From NCBI GenBank assembly GCA_026392455.1, contig JAPLCB010000002.1:62001-126000 (forward strand): a stretch of DNA of 64,000 nt, written 5' to 3'. The position numbers and the translations under genes were made by a program. This stretch comes from Propionibacteriales bacterium. GTDB lineage: Bacteria; Actinomycetota; Actinomycetes; Propionibacteriales; Nocardioidaceae. The notes beneath the pieces are model-generated. The model was not told the DNA's origin, did no database searches, and saw only the letters and a program-made list of their open reading frames with translations. Positions 17,710 through 26,694 of the stretch are shown piece after piece. Within the stretch, counting starts at the first letter, position 1. The number at the start of each line of letters is the position of its first letter.

Positions 17710-18165
17710 CTCCGCGCCGCAGTCCTCGAGCCCCAGCGCCTTCGCCTTCGCATTGGCGTCGTCGAAGACGGTCGAGTCCTGGCTCAGAACGGCAACGCCC
17801 TGGTCCTCGATGGCCGTGACGCCGGTGCCGATCGCCGCGATCATCGCGGTGACCTGATCGCTCAGCTCGGCCGGCTCCGCGAGGGCTTCGATGTCAGCGG
17901 CCTGCTTCTTGATCAGAGCCGCACCCTCCCGGGCGATCGTGTCGGCATCCTCCTGGCTGGTCGCCGTGGCGAGTCCACCGAAGACCTTCTGCAGCTCGAC
18001 GTTGCCGTCCTTGCAGACCTGGTTGGCCTGGGTCTTGAACTCCTCAGCGGTGAGGGTGCTGGCCTTGGCGTCGTCCTCGCTGTCACTGCCGCAGGCGGCG
18101 AACGAGGTGAGGGCGGCGGCCGAGCAGGCGATCGCGGCCACGGTGCGGATGGCGGTGCGCTTCAT
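17707..18165 (-). CDS. Putative lipoprotein of about 15 kDa
   Basis: This 152-residue protein has a clear signal peptide and lipobox (LTSFAAC, Cys near residue 25). Serine/aspartate spacer residues follow, then a mostly helical domain with QVCKDG and a C-terminal LEDCGAE that could form a disulfide. There is no recognised enzyme domain. AGGAGAAG precedes the ATG. It is monocistronic by appearance, with the 17579 repeat array at its 3' end. Confidence 0.8.
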   Translation of the reverse strand: MKRTAIRTVAAIACSAAALTSFAACGSDSEDDAKASTLTAEEFKTQANQVCKDGNVELQKVFGGLATATSQEDADTIAREGAALIKKQAADIEALAEPAELSDQVTAMIAAIGTGVTAIEDQGVAVLSQDSTVFDDANAKAKALGLEDCGAE

Positions 18166-18254
18166 GGTCTTCTCCTGGAGTGGGGCCTGCCGAGCACAGG
18201 CCGGTGTGCCCCAGTCAACACAGGACGCAGTCCGCCGGGCAACCGCAGCGCCGG

Positions 18255-19235
18255 TCAGGGGCGAACCCGCAGCACCGACTTCCCCAGGGCCCTGCGCTCG
18301 TCCATGTCCACCAGGGCCTGCCCGAACTCCTCCAGCAGGTACGTGGTCCCGACCGGAGGTGCCACCGTTCCGCTGGCCATCATCGGCTCGAGCTCACGCC
18401 ACTGCGCCCGCATGTAGCCCGGGCGACGCATCGCGTACTCGCCCCAGCCGACACCGCGGACGTCGGTGTTGTTCAGCAGCAGCCGGTTGACCTTGACCTC
18501 GGGGATCGAGCCGTCCACGAACCCCACGACCAGGAGCCGGCCCTGCGGAGCGAGCGACCGCAGCGAGTCGGTGAACAGCGCGCCACCGACCACGTCCATC
18601 ACGATGTCGACGCCGACGCCGCCGGTCAGCTCCTTGACCGCGGCCAGGAACCCATCCACCTTGACGACCTCGTCCGCTCCGGCCTGCCGGGCGACCTCGG
18701 CCTTCTCGTCGGTGGAGACCACCGCGATCACCCGGGCGCCGTACCCCCGGGCGACCTGGATGGTCGCGGTCCCGACCCCGCCCGCGGCGCCGTGCACCAG
18801 CACCGTCTCCCCAGCGACGATCCCGGCCCGCTCCTTGAGCGCGAACTGGGCGGTCAGGTAGTTCATCGGCAGCGCGGCACCCTGCTCGAAGGAGAGGTTG
18901 TCCGGCAGCGGGAAGGTGGTGTCCGGCCCGGTCGCGGCGACTTCGCTGGCGCCGCCGTACGGACCGACGCAGGCAACCCGGTCCCCCGGGGCGAAGCCGG
19001 AGTCCTCCGGAGCACTGCGGACGACCCCGGCGAAGTCGACCCCGAGGGTGAACGGGAGCTCGGGCTTGAGCTGGTACTCGCCCTTGCTCAGCAGCAGGTC
19101 CGGGAACGAGACCCCGACCGCGTGGACGTCGACCAGGATCTGGGGGCCGAAGACCCCTTCCTCGGTCGGTTCGTCGATCTCGTTGATCTCGATGGCGGTG
19201 GGTCCGTCGAGCCGGACGACTTGGGCTGCGCGCAT
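18255..19235 (-). CDS. Quinone oxidoreductase-like MDR-family NADPH dehydrogenase
   Basis: This is a medium-chain dehydrogenase/reductase of the zinc-free quinone reductase type, 326 residues. An N-terminal GroES-like fold contains LGVDFAGVV. A Rossmann domain follows, with the nucleotide loop VHGAAGGVGTATIQVA near residue 145. The structural-zinc cysteines of alcohol dehydrogenases are absent. It probably reduces quinones or enals with NADPH; the substrate cannot be fixed from sequence. It diverges from the FetB-like permease gene by 38 bases. Confidence 0.85.
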   Translation of the reverse strand: MRAAQVVRLDGPTAIEINEIDEPTEEGVFGPQILVDVHAVGVSFPDLLLSKGEYQLKPELPFTLGVDFAGVVRSAPEDSGFAPGDRVACVGPYGGASEVAATGPDTTFPLPDNLSFEQGAALPMNYLTAQFALKERAGIVAGETVLVHGAAGGVGTATIQVARGYGARVIAVVSTDEKAEVARQAGADEVVKVDGFLAAVKELTGGVGVDIVMDVVGGALFTDSLRSLAPQGRLLVVGFVDGSIPEVKVNRLLLNNTDVRGVGWGEYAMRRPGYMRAQWRELEPMMASGTVAPPVGTTYLLEEFGQALVDMDERRALGKSVLRVRP

Positions 19236-19273
19236 GCAGCGAGGCTACTAGGCAGAGGACCTACCCTCGTGAC

Positions 19274-20032
19274 ATGAGCGTCGATCCCGGGTGGCCGGTC
19301 GCGGCGGCCCTGGCGGTGCTGCTGCTGATCGCTCTGGGAGCCCACCAGGTGGCCGGTTACGGGCTCCGCGGGACGGCCCTGCTCGCCGCACTGCGGGCCC
19401 TGGCCCAGCTGAGCGTGGTGGCACTGCTGATCAAGCTGGTGATCGGGGACGTGGCACTCTCCCTCGGCTTCGTGGTGCTGATGTTCGCGATGGCGGTGCT
19501 GACGACGTCGCGGCGTACCGGGGCCACCGGAGCCTGGGGCTGGGCGAGCATGGCGATCGCCGCCGGGGTGGTCCCGGTGGTGGTCACCGTGCTGGCCAGC
19601 GGCGCCGTTCCGTTCGAGGGGATCGCGATCATCCCGGTGGCCGGCATCGTGATCGGCAACGCGATGACCGCCAACACCCTGCTCGGTCGGCGCGCGTACC
19701 CGGCGCTGCGCGAGGAGCAGCAGCTGTACGAGGGGGCGCTCGCCCTGGGCATGACGCCGAGCGACTCGATCCGGGAGATCGTGCACCGCCGCTCGCCCGA
19801 GGCACTGCTGCCCGGCCTCGACCAGCTCAGCACCACCGGAGTGGTCACTCTGCCCGGGGCCTTCATCGGGGTGCTCCTCGGCGGCGGAACCCCGGTCCAG
19901 GCAGCCACCGCCCAGGCCCTGGTGCTCTTCGGGGTGATGGCGGCACAGACCGTCACGGTCGTGGTCGGCGAACGGCTGATCCTGGCGCGCAGACTCATCC
20001 CGGTGGACCTGCGCGCAACGTTGATCGACTGA
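19274..20032 (+). CDS. UPF0014/FetB-family ABC transporter permease
   Basis: This 252-residue integral membrane protein has about seven hydrophobic helices. The FetB/UPF0014 core is visible around VAGIVIGNAMTANTLLGRR and LDQLSTTGVVTLPGAFIGVL. Family members (FetB of E. coli) export metal such as iron together with the ATPase FetA. No ATPase gene is adjacent here, so the partner must be encoded elsewhere or the protein works alone. The ATG at 19274 is preceded by only a short leader, and the gene converges with the histidine kinase gene six bases away. Confidence 0.85.
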   Translation: MSVDPGWPVAAALAVLLLIALGAHQVAGYGLRGTALLAALRALAQLSVVALLIKLVIGDVALSLGFVVLMFAMAVLTTSRRTGATGAWGWASMAIAAGVVPVVVTVLASGAVPFEGIAIIPVAGIVIGNAMTANTLLGRRAYPALREEQQLYEGALALGMTPSDSIREIVHRRSPEALLPGLDQLSTTGVVTLPGAFIGVLLGGGTPVQAATAQALVLFGVMAAQTVTVVVGERLILARRLIPVDLRATLID

Positions 20033-20038
20033 GCCGAC

Positions 20039-22198
20039 CTACAGCCCCGTACGTCGGTACGCCAGGCTCGGGTGGTGGACGGCCGGTCGCCGGACCCGCT
20101 TGGACGACGGCGCTGCGGGCAGGGTGAAGACGAACTGCGTCCCGGGCCCCTCGGGGTTGTCCTGGACCCGGATGTGTCCGCCGTACCGGTCGACGATGCG
20201 CTTGCAGATCGCCAGGCCCAGACCGTGACCCGTGTAGTCGGGGTGCGCCCGGTAGAAGGCCTCGAAGATGTGCGCCTGCTTCTCCGCCGGGATGCCGATC
20301 CCGTTGTCGGTCACCGTGATCTCGGCCCAGGTGTCCAGCAGCACCCGCCCCGAGACGGTGACGAACGGAACCGAGCCTGGCGCGACGTACTTGGTGGCGT
20401 TGCCGATCAGGTTGTCGAAGACCTGGCGGATCAGGGCGGGTTCGGCGAGCACGGCCGGCAGGTCGCCGATCCGGACCTCGGTTCGAACCCCCGGGTTGGC
20501 CTCCCGGCGGAGCTGGGCGGCGGCATGGCCCACCGCCATCAGGTCCACCCGCTCCGGTTCGATGGTCTCGTTCTTCGCCTGGGAGAAGGTCAGCAGGTCA
20601 CGGATCAGGACCCGCATCGTGACGGCGGAACGGTGCACCCGGTTCAGCATCTGGGTGAGCGCGACCGGATCCAGCTCGGACTCGGCCAGCTCGCTGAGGG
20701 CAACCTCGACCCACCCGTCGATCGCGGTCAGCGGGGTGTTCAGGTCGTGGGCCACGATCGCGGCGAACGACTCGATGGAACGCAGCTGCGCCCGTTGCTC
20801 GGTCACGTCCCGGTAGACGACCACGGCCTGGTCAGCGCCGACGAACGGCGTCACGACCACCTCGAGCATCTGGTCCGGCTCGGTCCCGTCGGCCCGCCGG
20901 ATGATCAGGTCCTGGCTGACCTGCTCACCGCTGTCGATCGCCCGGTGCAGCGGCCAGTCCTCGGCGGTGATCGGCTGCAGCTCGACGGTGAGGACCTCGT
21001 ACTCGCGGCGACTGGCCTCCGCACTGATGCTGGAGCTCGCAGCCAGCTTGCCCAGGATCCGACGGCCGGCCGGGTTGCGCAGGATCACGGTGCCGTCGCC
21101 CCCCACCAGTGAGACGCCGTCGTTCATCTGGTCGATCAGTGCTGCCAGCCGGCCGGCGTGTGCCGAGGCTGCGCGCTTGGCCTCGCTCAGCTCCTCGACG
21201 AGCGCTTGCCGCTCGTCGCGGCCCAGCGACAGGGCGAGCCCGAAGGTGATGGTCAGTCCGATGTAGAGCTGGGAGACCATCGCTTCGACGTGCACGTCCC
21301 CGATCTGGGCGAAGGGACCGACCCCGTTCAGGGAGAGCGCGACGACCAGACCCGAGAGCACCAGGGAGTGCAGGTGCACCACCACCGCATCGAACCGGAG
21401 CCCGGCCCAGACGGTGGCGATCATCAGCGGGAACGCCATCGGCAGGTTCTCGTAGTGGACGAAGGCCGACCAGTAGACCAGGGCAGTGAACAGCAGCAGC
21501 GCCGGCAGCTCGATCCGGCGTTCGAACGCCACCTCGCGGGCGTGCCGGCGAACGGCGGCGCCGGCGGCCCGGAGCCGGGCCGTTCCAGTCAGGTGATCCG
21601 GCAGCCCGTCGACGTACCGGCGCATCAGCAGGGCGAGACCGACGACGGCGATGATCCCGGCGGCGTTGCGCCCCCACCAGGCGAGGAAGTCCTCCACGGT
21701 CCAGGTCCCGTTCACGGCGATCATGCCGCCGGCACCGAGGCCAGCGCCCACCAGGGCGCCGGTGAGGGCCGCGACCGAGAGCGCCCACAGGTCGGCGGTC
21801 GAGCGGAGGGACCCGCGGCCACCGGAGACCCAGAGCCCGGGCGCGGTCTTGCGCAGGATGACGACCCCGACCAGCACCTGGACCAGGTTCGCGGCCATGA
21901 AGACCGGCACCGTCCGCCAGGGCGCCCCGGTGAGGTGGTTGACACCGCCGGTCACCACCATCAGGACCGCGGCGTTCAGGACCCACCAGACCGGGCGCGT
22001 CGAGCGCGACGTCCCGAACCAGAGCAGCGCCCCGCCCGCAGCGGGCCACACCATGCTGAGGGCGGTCCCGTCGATGATCGTGCGACGGCCGACGAAGGCG
22101 AGCACGGTGACGACAGTCGCCCAGACCACGGTCCGTCCGGCTGCGCAGGCAAGACCGGACCGCCGCTTCTCGGGACCTGTGATCACCTCGGCTCGCAT
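20039..22198 (-). CDS. MASE1-PAS sensor histidine kinase
   Basis: This is a membrane-bound sensor kinase of about 719 residues. The N-terminal half has about eight helices of MASE1 type (residues about 20-310). A short coiled segment, a PAS domain (about 350-460, containing DGVSLVGGDGTVILRNPAGR), a HisKA helix with the H box IVAHDLNTPLTAI, and an HATPase domain (NLIGNATKYV, DNGIGIP, GHGLGLAICKRI) follow. I chose ATG 22198, preceded by GGAGAG at good spacing, over the track TTG 22228. No response regulator is adjacent, so it is an orphan kinase here. The signal is unknown. Confidence 0.88.
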   Translation of the reverse strand: MRAEVITGPEKRRSGLACAAGRTVVWATVVTVLAFVGRRTIIDGTALSMVWPAAGGALLWFGTSRSTRPVWWVLNAAVLMVVTGGVNHLTGAPWRTVPVFMAANLVQVLVGVVILRKTAPGLWVSGGRGSLRSTADLWALSVAALTGALVGAGLGAGGMIAVNGTWTVEDFLAWWGRNAAGIIAVVGLALLMRRYVDGLPDHLTGTARLRAAGAAVRRHAREVAFERRIELPALLLFTALVYWSAFVHYENLPMAFPLMIATVWAGLRFDAVVVHLHSLVLSGLVVALSLNGVGPFAQIGDVHVEAMVSQLYIGLTITFGLALSLGRDERQALVEELSEAKRAASAHAGRLAALIDQMNDGVSLVGGDGTVILRNPAGRRILGKLAASSSISAEASRREYEVLTVELQPITAEDWPLHRAIDSGEQVSQDLIIRRADGTEPDQMLEVVVTPFVGADQAVVVYRDVTEQRAQLRSIESFAAIVAHDLNTPLTAIDGWVEVALSELAESELDPVALTQMLNRVHRSAVTMRVLIRDLLTFSQAKNETIEPERVDLMAVGHAAAQLRREANPGVRTEVRIGDLPAVLAEPALIRQVFDNLIGNATKYVAPGSVPFVTVSGRVLLDTWAEITVTDNGIGIPAEKQAHIFEAFYRAHPDYTGHGLGLAICKRIVDRYGGHIRVQDNPEGPGTQFVFTLPAAPSSKRVRRPAVHHPSLAYRRTGL

Positions 22199-22260
22199 GC
22201 GCTCTCCATCGGCTCGGGCGCCGGGCAACTGAGTGCGGGGCGTCGCCCGGTCTAGTCCGT

Positions 22261-22341
22261 TGACGGTTTCACACCAGCTGGCGTGAAACCGCGCCAGCAG
22301 CCTGGTACGACGTGCTGATCAGTCAGCAACCGGCTGATCAC
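22261..22341 (-). repeat. 81-bp dispersed element B, copy 1 (contains perfect-ended palindrome)
   Basis: On the minus strand this 81-base unit starts gtgatcagccggtt and ends gtgaaaccgtca. It is 84 percent identical (68 of 81), without gaps, to 29417-29497 on the plus strand. Its distal part is the inverted repeat ggtttcac ... gtgaaacc with a ccagctgg core (22265-22290), which could act as a hairpin terminator for the upstream M15 peptidase gene. The shared reading frame encodes a peptide containing RGFTPAGVKPS. Confidence 0.85.
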
Positions 22342-22358
22342 TCCAGCAATCCGGTCGA

Positions 22359-23543
22359 TCAGCACGACGGCACGAGCCGCGCGAGCTCGAAGTGCATCGG
22401 GTCGGTGTAGTTCCAGGTGCCACCCCAGTTGAAGCCGCACCTGATGAAGATGTTCACCACGCGCCGGTCGATCTCCCCGACGGTCCCGCGCAGGTTCCCG
22501 GGGACGTTGAGGTCGAGCGCGGTCCCGAAGGTGTGGAACGACAGTCCCCGCGACGGGTCCCGGGCGATGAACCGCGGGACGTAGCAGCCGCCGTACTCGC
22601 CCCGGTGGATCTTCGCGGCGAGGCCTTCCTTCTCGATCCGGCGCAACGCGTTCTCCAGGCTCGGCAGCATCGCCTTGTTGCAGGTGACGGTGCCCAGGAC
22701 CGGGACGGTCTTGGTGCGGATGTACTCGCGGACCCACCGCGCCTCGGGGTTGACGGTGCCGTCGGTGTTGGCGGTGTACGTGAACGAACCCACCGCCTGC
22801 GCGATCGAGCCGCCGGTGAGGACCGCGGCGAGCGCCTGGTTCGGGTCGACGTTCGGGGCCAGCAGCGTCACCGAGAGCTGCTTGCCGAACGCCGAGCGCA
22901 GCTTCTTGAGCACCGGCGCCGGGTCGCGGACCCCGGTCGACACCAGCAGCGCGTTGCCCTCGGGCATCCGGAGTCTCGCCGCCCAGCGCTCGTTGAGGAG
23001 CGCACCGATCTTGGAGCGGTCGACCAACGGCGCGTACGCCGCGATGTGGGCCTTCTGGGCGTTGTCGTCGTTGCCCAGGGTGACGAAGTCGCCGGGACCG
23101 GCGAGCACCTGACGCAGGTCGGAGCGCAGCGCGATCTCACCGTCCGCGAGCCGGTCCCAGAGCTCGTTCAAGGTGGCGGTGGGGCCGGGGGTGAAGTGCC
23201 GGAACGTCGCGGGGTCGACCGCGGCGTAGGTGATGGAGTCCTCCTCGCGGTAGAAGGTCGCCATCGAGAACTGCTCGGTGTCGGTCACGCCCTTGGTCCG
23301 TGCCGCGCGGCTCACCACGGCCGGGCTCAGCGGCGCCGGGCTCTGGATCAGGATGTCCGGCGAGGACGGCGACGGCTTGTAGGCGGCCGGCCGGGTCATC
23401 ACCACGTCAGCAGGGACCCCGGCCATCGAAGTCGTCGGCGGTGCGCTGACGGGGTCGGCCTTCTTCACGGCCGAGCCGCCGCACCCGGAGACGACCAGGA
23501 CGCAGCTGAGCGCAAGTACGCGCAGTGCCGTCGTGTCGAACAT
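22359..23543 (-). CDS. Lipoprotein with M15-type D,D-carboxypeptidase-like domain
   Basis: This protein of about 394 residues starts with a lipoprotein signal (LSCVLVVSGC). A ~200-residue region of unknown fold follows, then a C-terminal M15/VanY-like peptidase domain. Its zinc pattern is visible as SFHTFGTALDLNV and DPMHFELAR, which match the HxxG..D and ExxH-type ligands of D-Ala-D-Ala carboxypeptidases. It probably trims peptidoglycan at the cell surface. I chose ATG 23543 because GAGGGGG precedes it and the signal peptide then starts cleanly. The track ATG 23570 lacks a ribosome binding site. Confidence 0.82.
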   Translation of the reverse strand: MFDTTALRVLALSCVLVVSGCGGSAVKKADPVSAPPTTSMAGVPADVVMTRPAAYKPSPSSPDILIQSPAPLSPAVVSRAARTKGVTDTEQFSMATFYREEDSITYAAVDPATFRHFTPGPTATLNELWDRLADGEIALRSDLRQVLAGPGDFVTLGNDDNAQKAHIAAYAPLVDRSKIGALLNERWAARLRMPEGNALLVSTGVRDPAPVLKKLRSAFGKQLSVTLLAPNVDPNQALAAVLTGGSIAQAVGSFTYTANTDGTVNPEARWVREYIRTKTVPVLGTVTCNKAMLPSLENALRRIEKEGLAAKIHRGEYGGCYVPRFIARDPSRGLSFHTFGTALDLNVPGNLRGTVGEIDRRVVNIFIRCGFNWGGTWNYTDPMHFELARLVPSC

Positions 23544-23637
23544 CGTCCCCCTCGTCCCTGGACCCACCATCGTAGCCAGGAACGGACAAATCCGGCGTGG
23601 AACGAGCGGGGTGCGGCCTGATCCTAAGCGGTCGGCG

Positions 23638-24273
23638 TCAGAGACCGAGGACCTTCTCGGCGATCCAGGCGATATCGCCGGCGGTCCGCTCCGGGGTGGC
23701 TCCCGGCGCTGTCACGTGGCTGAGCAGCAGCCGGATCACCATGTCGACCAGTGCCTCGGTGCGCTCCTCGTTCAGGTCGACGTCGTACGCCGCCAGGTGT
23801 CCGCGGATCAGGACGCCGGCGGCCGCGATGATCGGCTCGACCTGGGTGGTCAGCAGGGGCAGCAGCTGGCTCTCGGCACCGTGGCTGGCCGAGAGCACCG
23901 CGTGCAGCAGCGGGTTGTTGCGGGCCTCGCGCAGCACCTCGGTGGCAGCGTCGCGGATCGCCGCGACCAGGTCCTGAGGGTTGGAGGCGAACGCGTTGTC
24001 GACGCCGCGGAGGAAGATCTCCAGCTCGCGCATGATCATCGCCTCGGCGAGCTGCTGCTTGGAGCCGATCTCGTTGTAGACGGTCTGCCGGGACACCCCG
24101 ACCCGGTCGGCGAGCTTGGCCATCGTGATCGACTGCCAGCCGCCCGAACGGGTCAGCTCGGACGCCTCGACGAGCAGCCGGTCGCGCCAGCTGCTCCCGG
24201 ACCCGGCCGGCCCCGAGGCGAGCCCGGGCAGCAGGGCCGACAGCCCTGCGCGCGGGATCACCTCGGAGACCAT
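23638..24273 (-). CDS. TetR-family transcriptional regulator of the alkane operon
   Basis: This 211-residue protein has an N-terminal HTH of TetR type (ITMAKLADRVGVSRQTVYNEIGSKQQL near residues 50-75) and a helical ligand domain. The start is ATG 24273, five bases after the ferredoxin stop; the longer track start (24444) is a frame shadow over the ferredoxin. It is the third gene of the alkB-ferredoxin operon. Regulators in this position control alkB in other actinobacteria, so it probably senses alkane or fatty-acid metabolites and represses the 26 kb promoter (inference). Confidence 0.88.
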   Translation of the reverse strand: MVSEVIPRAGLSALLPGLASGPAGSGSSWRDRLLVEASELTRSGGWQSITMAKLADRVGVSRQTVYNEIGSKQQLAEAMIMRELEIFLRGVDNAFASNPQDLVAAIRDAATEVLREARNNPLLHAVLSASHGAESQLLPLLTTQVEPIIAAAGVLIRGHLAAYDVDLNEERTEALVDMVIRLLLSHVTAPGATPERTAGDIAWIAEKVLGL

Positions 24274-24278
24274 GTCGA

Positions 24279-24470
24279 TCAGTCTTGCAGGGTGAGGGCG
24301 AGGGCCGGGCAGGACTGCACCGCGGCGTGGACCTTGGCCCGGTCGGACTCGGGCGGGTTCTCGTTGAGCACGGTCAGTACCTCGTCGTCGTCGAGCTCGA
24401 AGTACTCGTGCGCCATCGCCTCGCACATCCCGTGCCCGTCGCACAGGTCACGGTCGACCAGGATCTTCAT
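24279..24470 (-). CDS. [3Fe-4S]-type ferredoxin
   Basis: This 63-residue protein shows the cysteine pattern DLCDGHGMCEAM and QSCPALAL, the three-cysteine arrangement of single-cluster ferredoxins that serve P450s and other oxygenases. It lies between the alkB-rubredoxin gene (5-base gap) and tetR. It may feed electrons to a hydroxylase. AlkB itself carries its own rubredoxin, so the ferredoxin may serve a downstream or separately encoded partner. The ATG 24470 start gives the normal family length. Confidence 0.9.
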   Translation of the reverse strand: MKILVDRDLCDGHGMCEAMAHEYFELDDDEVLTVLNENPPESDRAKVHAAVQSCPALALTLQD

Positions 24471-24475
24471 GGCGC

Positions 24476-26002
24476 TCACACCTTCGCCGTGTCGACCGGC
24501 ACGAAGTCGATCTTCTCGCGGACACCGCAGTCGGGGCAGCACCAGTCGGCCGGGATGTCCTTCCACGCCGTACCGGCGGCAAAGCCTTCGTGCTCGTTGC
24601 CGACAGCCACCTCGTAGGTGTAACCGCAGCCCGGGCAGCGGGCCGCGAGCACCTCGGCGGCGAGCTTGGCGGCAACCGCAGCGGCCTCGGCGGCCACCAG
24701 GTCGGCCTTGCGCTCGGCCTCGCGAGCGGTCAGGCCGTACTTCGCGAGGATCTTGTCGCGCTTGGACGGCTGGATGTTGGCCAGCGTCAGGTCACCGTTG
24801 TAGTGGGCCACGACCCGGGGGTCCATCACCCGGCGCCACAACGGCGGCACCATGGCCAGCACGATCATCCCGGCGTACCCGGTCGGCAGCACCGGCGACT
24901 CCTCGAAGTCGCGCAGCGTCTGGTAGCGCCGGGTCGGGTTCGCGTGGTGGTCGCTGTGCCGCTGCAGGTGGTAGAGCAGCACGTTCGTCGCGATGTTGTT
25001 GGAGTTCCAGCTGTGGCTGGGGTCGACGCGCTCGTAACGAACCTTGTCGCCGGTCCCGACCTTCTGGCGCAGCATCCCGTAGTGCTCGAGGTAGTTGACG
25101 ACCTCGAGCAGCAGGAAGCCCGACGCCTGGATCACCAGGTACGGCGCGACGCCCCACCCGAAGAGCGCGATCACCGCAGCGAAGAGGACCACCGACATCG
25201 CCCAGGCGTTCAGCACGTCGTTGCCGAGCCGGAACGGGTGCTGGTTCTTGCGGGCGTAGCGCTTCTTCTCCAGGTGCCACGCGCTCTTGAGCGAACCGAA
25301 GACACTGCGCGGGAGGAAGGCGTACAGGCTCTCGCCGAACCGGCTCGACGCCGGGTCCTCGGGAGTGGCGACGCGGACGTGGTGGCCGCGGTTGTGCTCG
25401 ATGTAGAAGTGGCCGTAGAAGGTCGGCGCGAGCGCGATCTTGGAGAGCCAGCGCTCGTTCTCCTCACGCTTGTGGCCGAGCTCGTGGGCGGTGTTGATGC
25501 CGATGCCGCCGATGGCGCCGATCGAGACGGCGAGGCCGATCTTGTCGATCACGCTGAGGCCGAGGTCAGAGGCGAAGAGCCGGTCGGCGAACGGCAGGTC
25601 GGCGAACGCGCCGTGCAGGCCGAGGGTGTTGACCAGCCAACCAGCCGGGTTCTCACCACCGATGACCGCGAACGCACCGAAGAAACCGATGAACTGGATG
25701 GGCAGGAAGAAGTACGTGATCCAGCGGTAGTACTTGTCGTTCTCGAGCGCCTCGATGGCATCGTCCGGCGGGTTCGCCTTGTCGAGCCCGACCACCAGGT
25801 CGAACGCCGGCACCACGCCGAGGATGACGACCGGACCGATCCAGAACCAGGCGCCCCAGCCGGTCGCGATGTACGCAGCAGCTGCCACGAACGCGAGGCT
25901 CGGCACGACCAGTCCGATCAGCCAGAGGTAGCGCTTGCCGTCCTTCCACACCTCGGTCGACCCCTCGGGGACCGTCGAGTTCGGAATGTCGTTGATGGCC
26001 AT
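24476..26002 (-). CDS. alkB: Alkane 1-monooxygenase AlkB fused to rubredoxin
   Basis: This membrane di-iron enzyme converts n-alkanes to 1-alkanols. The 507-residue protein has about six membrane helices and all AlkB histidine boxes: HELGHK, EHNRGHHV, NYLEHYG and LQRHSDHHANP. After an Ala-rich linker (about residues 430-455) comes a complete rubredoxin domain with CPGCGYTYEV and DWCCPDCGVREK, so the electron donor is built in. Such fusions are known in Nocardioides, Dietzia and Prauserella. I chose ATG 26002, which has AAGGAGAG at good spacing, over the track start 26095. The promoter is at 26058-26105. Confidence 0.95.
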   Translation of the reverse strand: MAINDIPNSTVPEGSTEVWKDGKRYLWLIGLVVPSLAFVAAAAYIATGWGAWFWIGPVVILGVVPAFDLVVGLDKANPPDDAIEALENDKYYRWITYFFLPIQFIGFFGAFAVIGGENPAGWLVNTLGLHGAFADLPFADRLFASDLGLSVIDKIGLAVSIGAIGGIGINTAHELGHKREENERWLSKIALAPTFYGHFYIEHNRGHHVRVATPEDPASSRFGESLYAFLPRSVFGSLKSAWHLEKKRYARKNQHPFRLGNDVLNAWAMSVVLFAAVIALFGWGVAPYLVIQASGFLLLEVVNYLEHYGMLRQKVGTGDKVRYERVDPSHSWNSNNIATNVLLYHLQRHSDHHANPTRRYQTLRDFEESPVLPTGYAGMIVLAMVPPLWRRVMDPRVVAHYNGDLTLANIQPSKRDKILAKYGLTAREAERKADLVAAEAAAVAAKLAAEVLAARCPGCGYTYEVAVGNEHEGFAAGTAWKDIPADWCCPDCGVREKIDFVPVDTAKV

Positions 26003-26057
26003 CGATCTCTCCTTGCTGCCTCGGTCGTGCTGGGTGAGCGCACGACCACTTGACACC

Positions 26058-26105
26058 AAGGTAAGGAATGTAAAGCCGTTTGACAACCCCCTCATGGATG
26101 TAAAG
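26058..26105 (-). promoter_or_regulatory. alkB promoter with paired CTTTACAT operator-like repeats
   Basis: On the minus strand a -35-like TTGTCA (26086-26081) and a -10-like TACCTT (26063-26058) are separated by exactly 17 bases. This puts the mRNA start near 26050 and gives a leader of about 48 bases. CTTTACATCC (around 26105-26096) and CTTTACATTCC (around 26075-26065) are direct repeats about 30 bases apart; one precedes the -35 and the other fills the spacer. That placement fits repression, probably by the TetR protein of the operon. The stretch is more AT-rich than its surroundings. Confidence 0.6.
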
Positions 26106-26220
26106 TTTGGTGGCCCAGGTCACGTCCGGACCCATAGGAATCGCACAGGTCCAGCACACCGCCCTGCCGGGGAGCCGACCCAGGATGGATCTCACGAGAA
26201 CATCGGGGAAGGAAACCACT

Positions 26221-26694
26221 GTGTCCGAGAACGCCACACCTCAGAACGAAGGCAGCGGCAGCCGCTGGGAACCGAGCACCACCCAGACCAACGACGAGGC
26301 AGCCGAGGCCACCGGGGCCGTTGCTCCCGGCAGCACCTTGCTGGACGACCCGCCGAACGATGCCGCCGTACCGCCCGAGGGCTACCAGCCGCCGGCACCG
26401 CCCGCGTCGCGCAGGCCGTCCTGGCTCACCCGCTCCGCGCTCCTGGTCGCCGGCGGCCTCGCCGCAGCCCTGCTCGTCGGCGGCGGTGCGGGCTTCGCGC
26501 TCGGCCGGTCCACCGCGGACACGGCCGGCAGCGGGAACGGCACCCACCAGGGGTTCGACCGGGGTGACTTCCGCGGCGACAGGGACGGTGGCGGCCCCGG
26601 CGGCCGTGGCGGCCCCGGCGGCCCCGGCGGACAGCCGCCGCAGCTCGGGCAGCAGGACCCGTCCGGCCAGACCCAGCCCGGCGTGGCGTCATGA
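26221..26694 (+). CDS. Single-span membrane protein with Gly-rich tail, head of the flavin redox module
   Basis: This 157-residue protein has an acidic/Pro-rich cytosolic N-terminus, one membrane helix (about residues 68-92, SALLVAGGLAAALLVGGG) and an outer Gly/Asp-rich tail. GTG 26221 is preceded by GGAAGGA at seven bases; the track start 26107 is upstream of this site. The stop overlaps the start of the ferric-reductase-like gene (ATGA). There is no known domain. It may anchor or present partner redox proteins outside the membrane (inference). Confidence 0.75.
   Translation: MSENATPQNEGSGSRWEPSTTQTNDEAAEATGAVAPGSTLLDDPPNDAAVPPEGYQPPAPPASRRPSWLTRSALLVAGGLAAALLVGGGAGFALGRSTADTAGSGNGTHQGFDRGDFRGDRDGGGPGGRGGPGGPGGQPPQLGQQDPSGQTQPGVAS

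Noticed and set aside
22252-22737. 161-aa minus-strand ORF ending in element B
   Set aside because: It overlaps the M15 peptidase gene in another frame. Only the element B part is of interest, and it is reported as a repeat.
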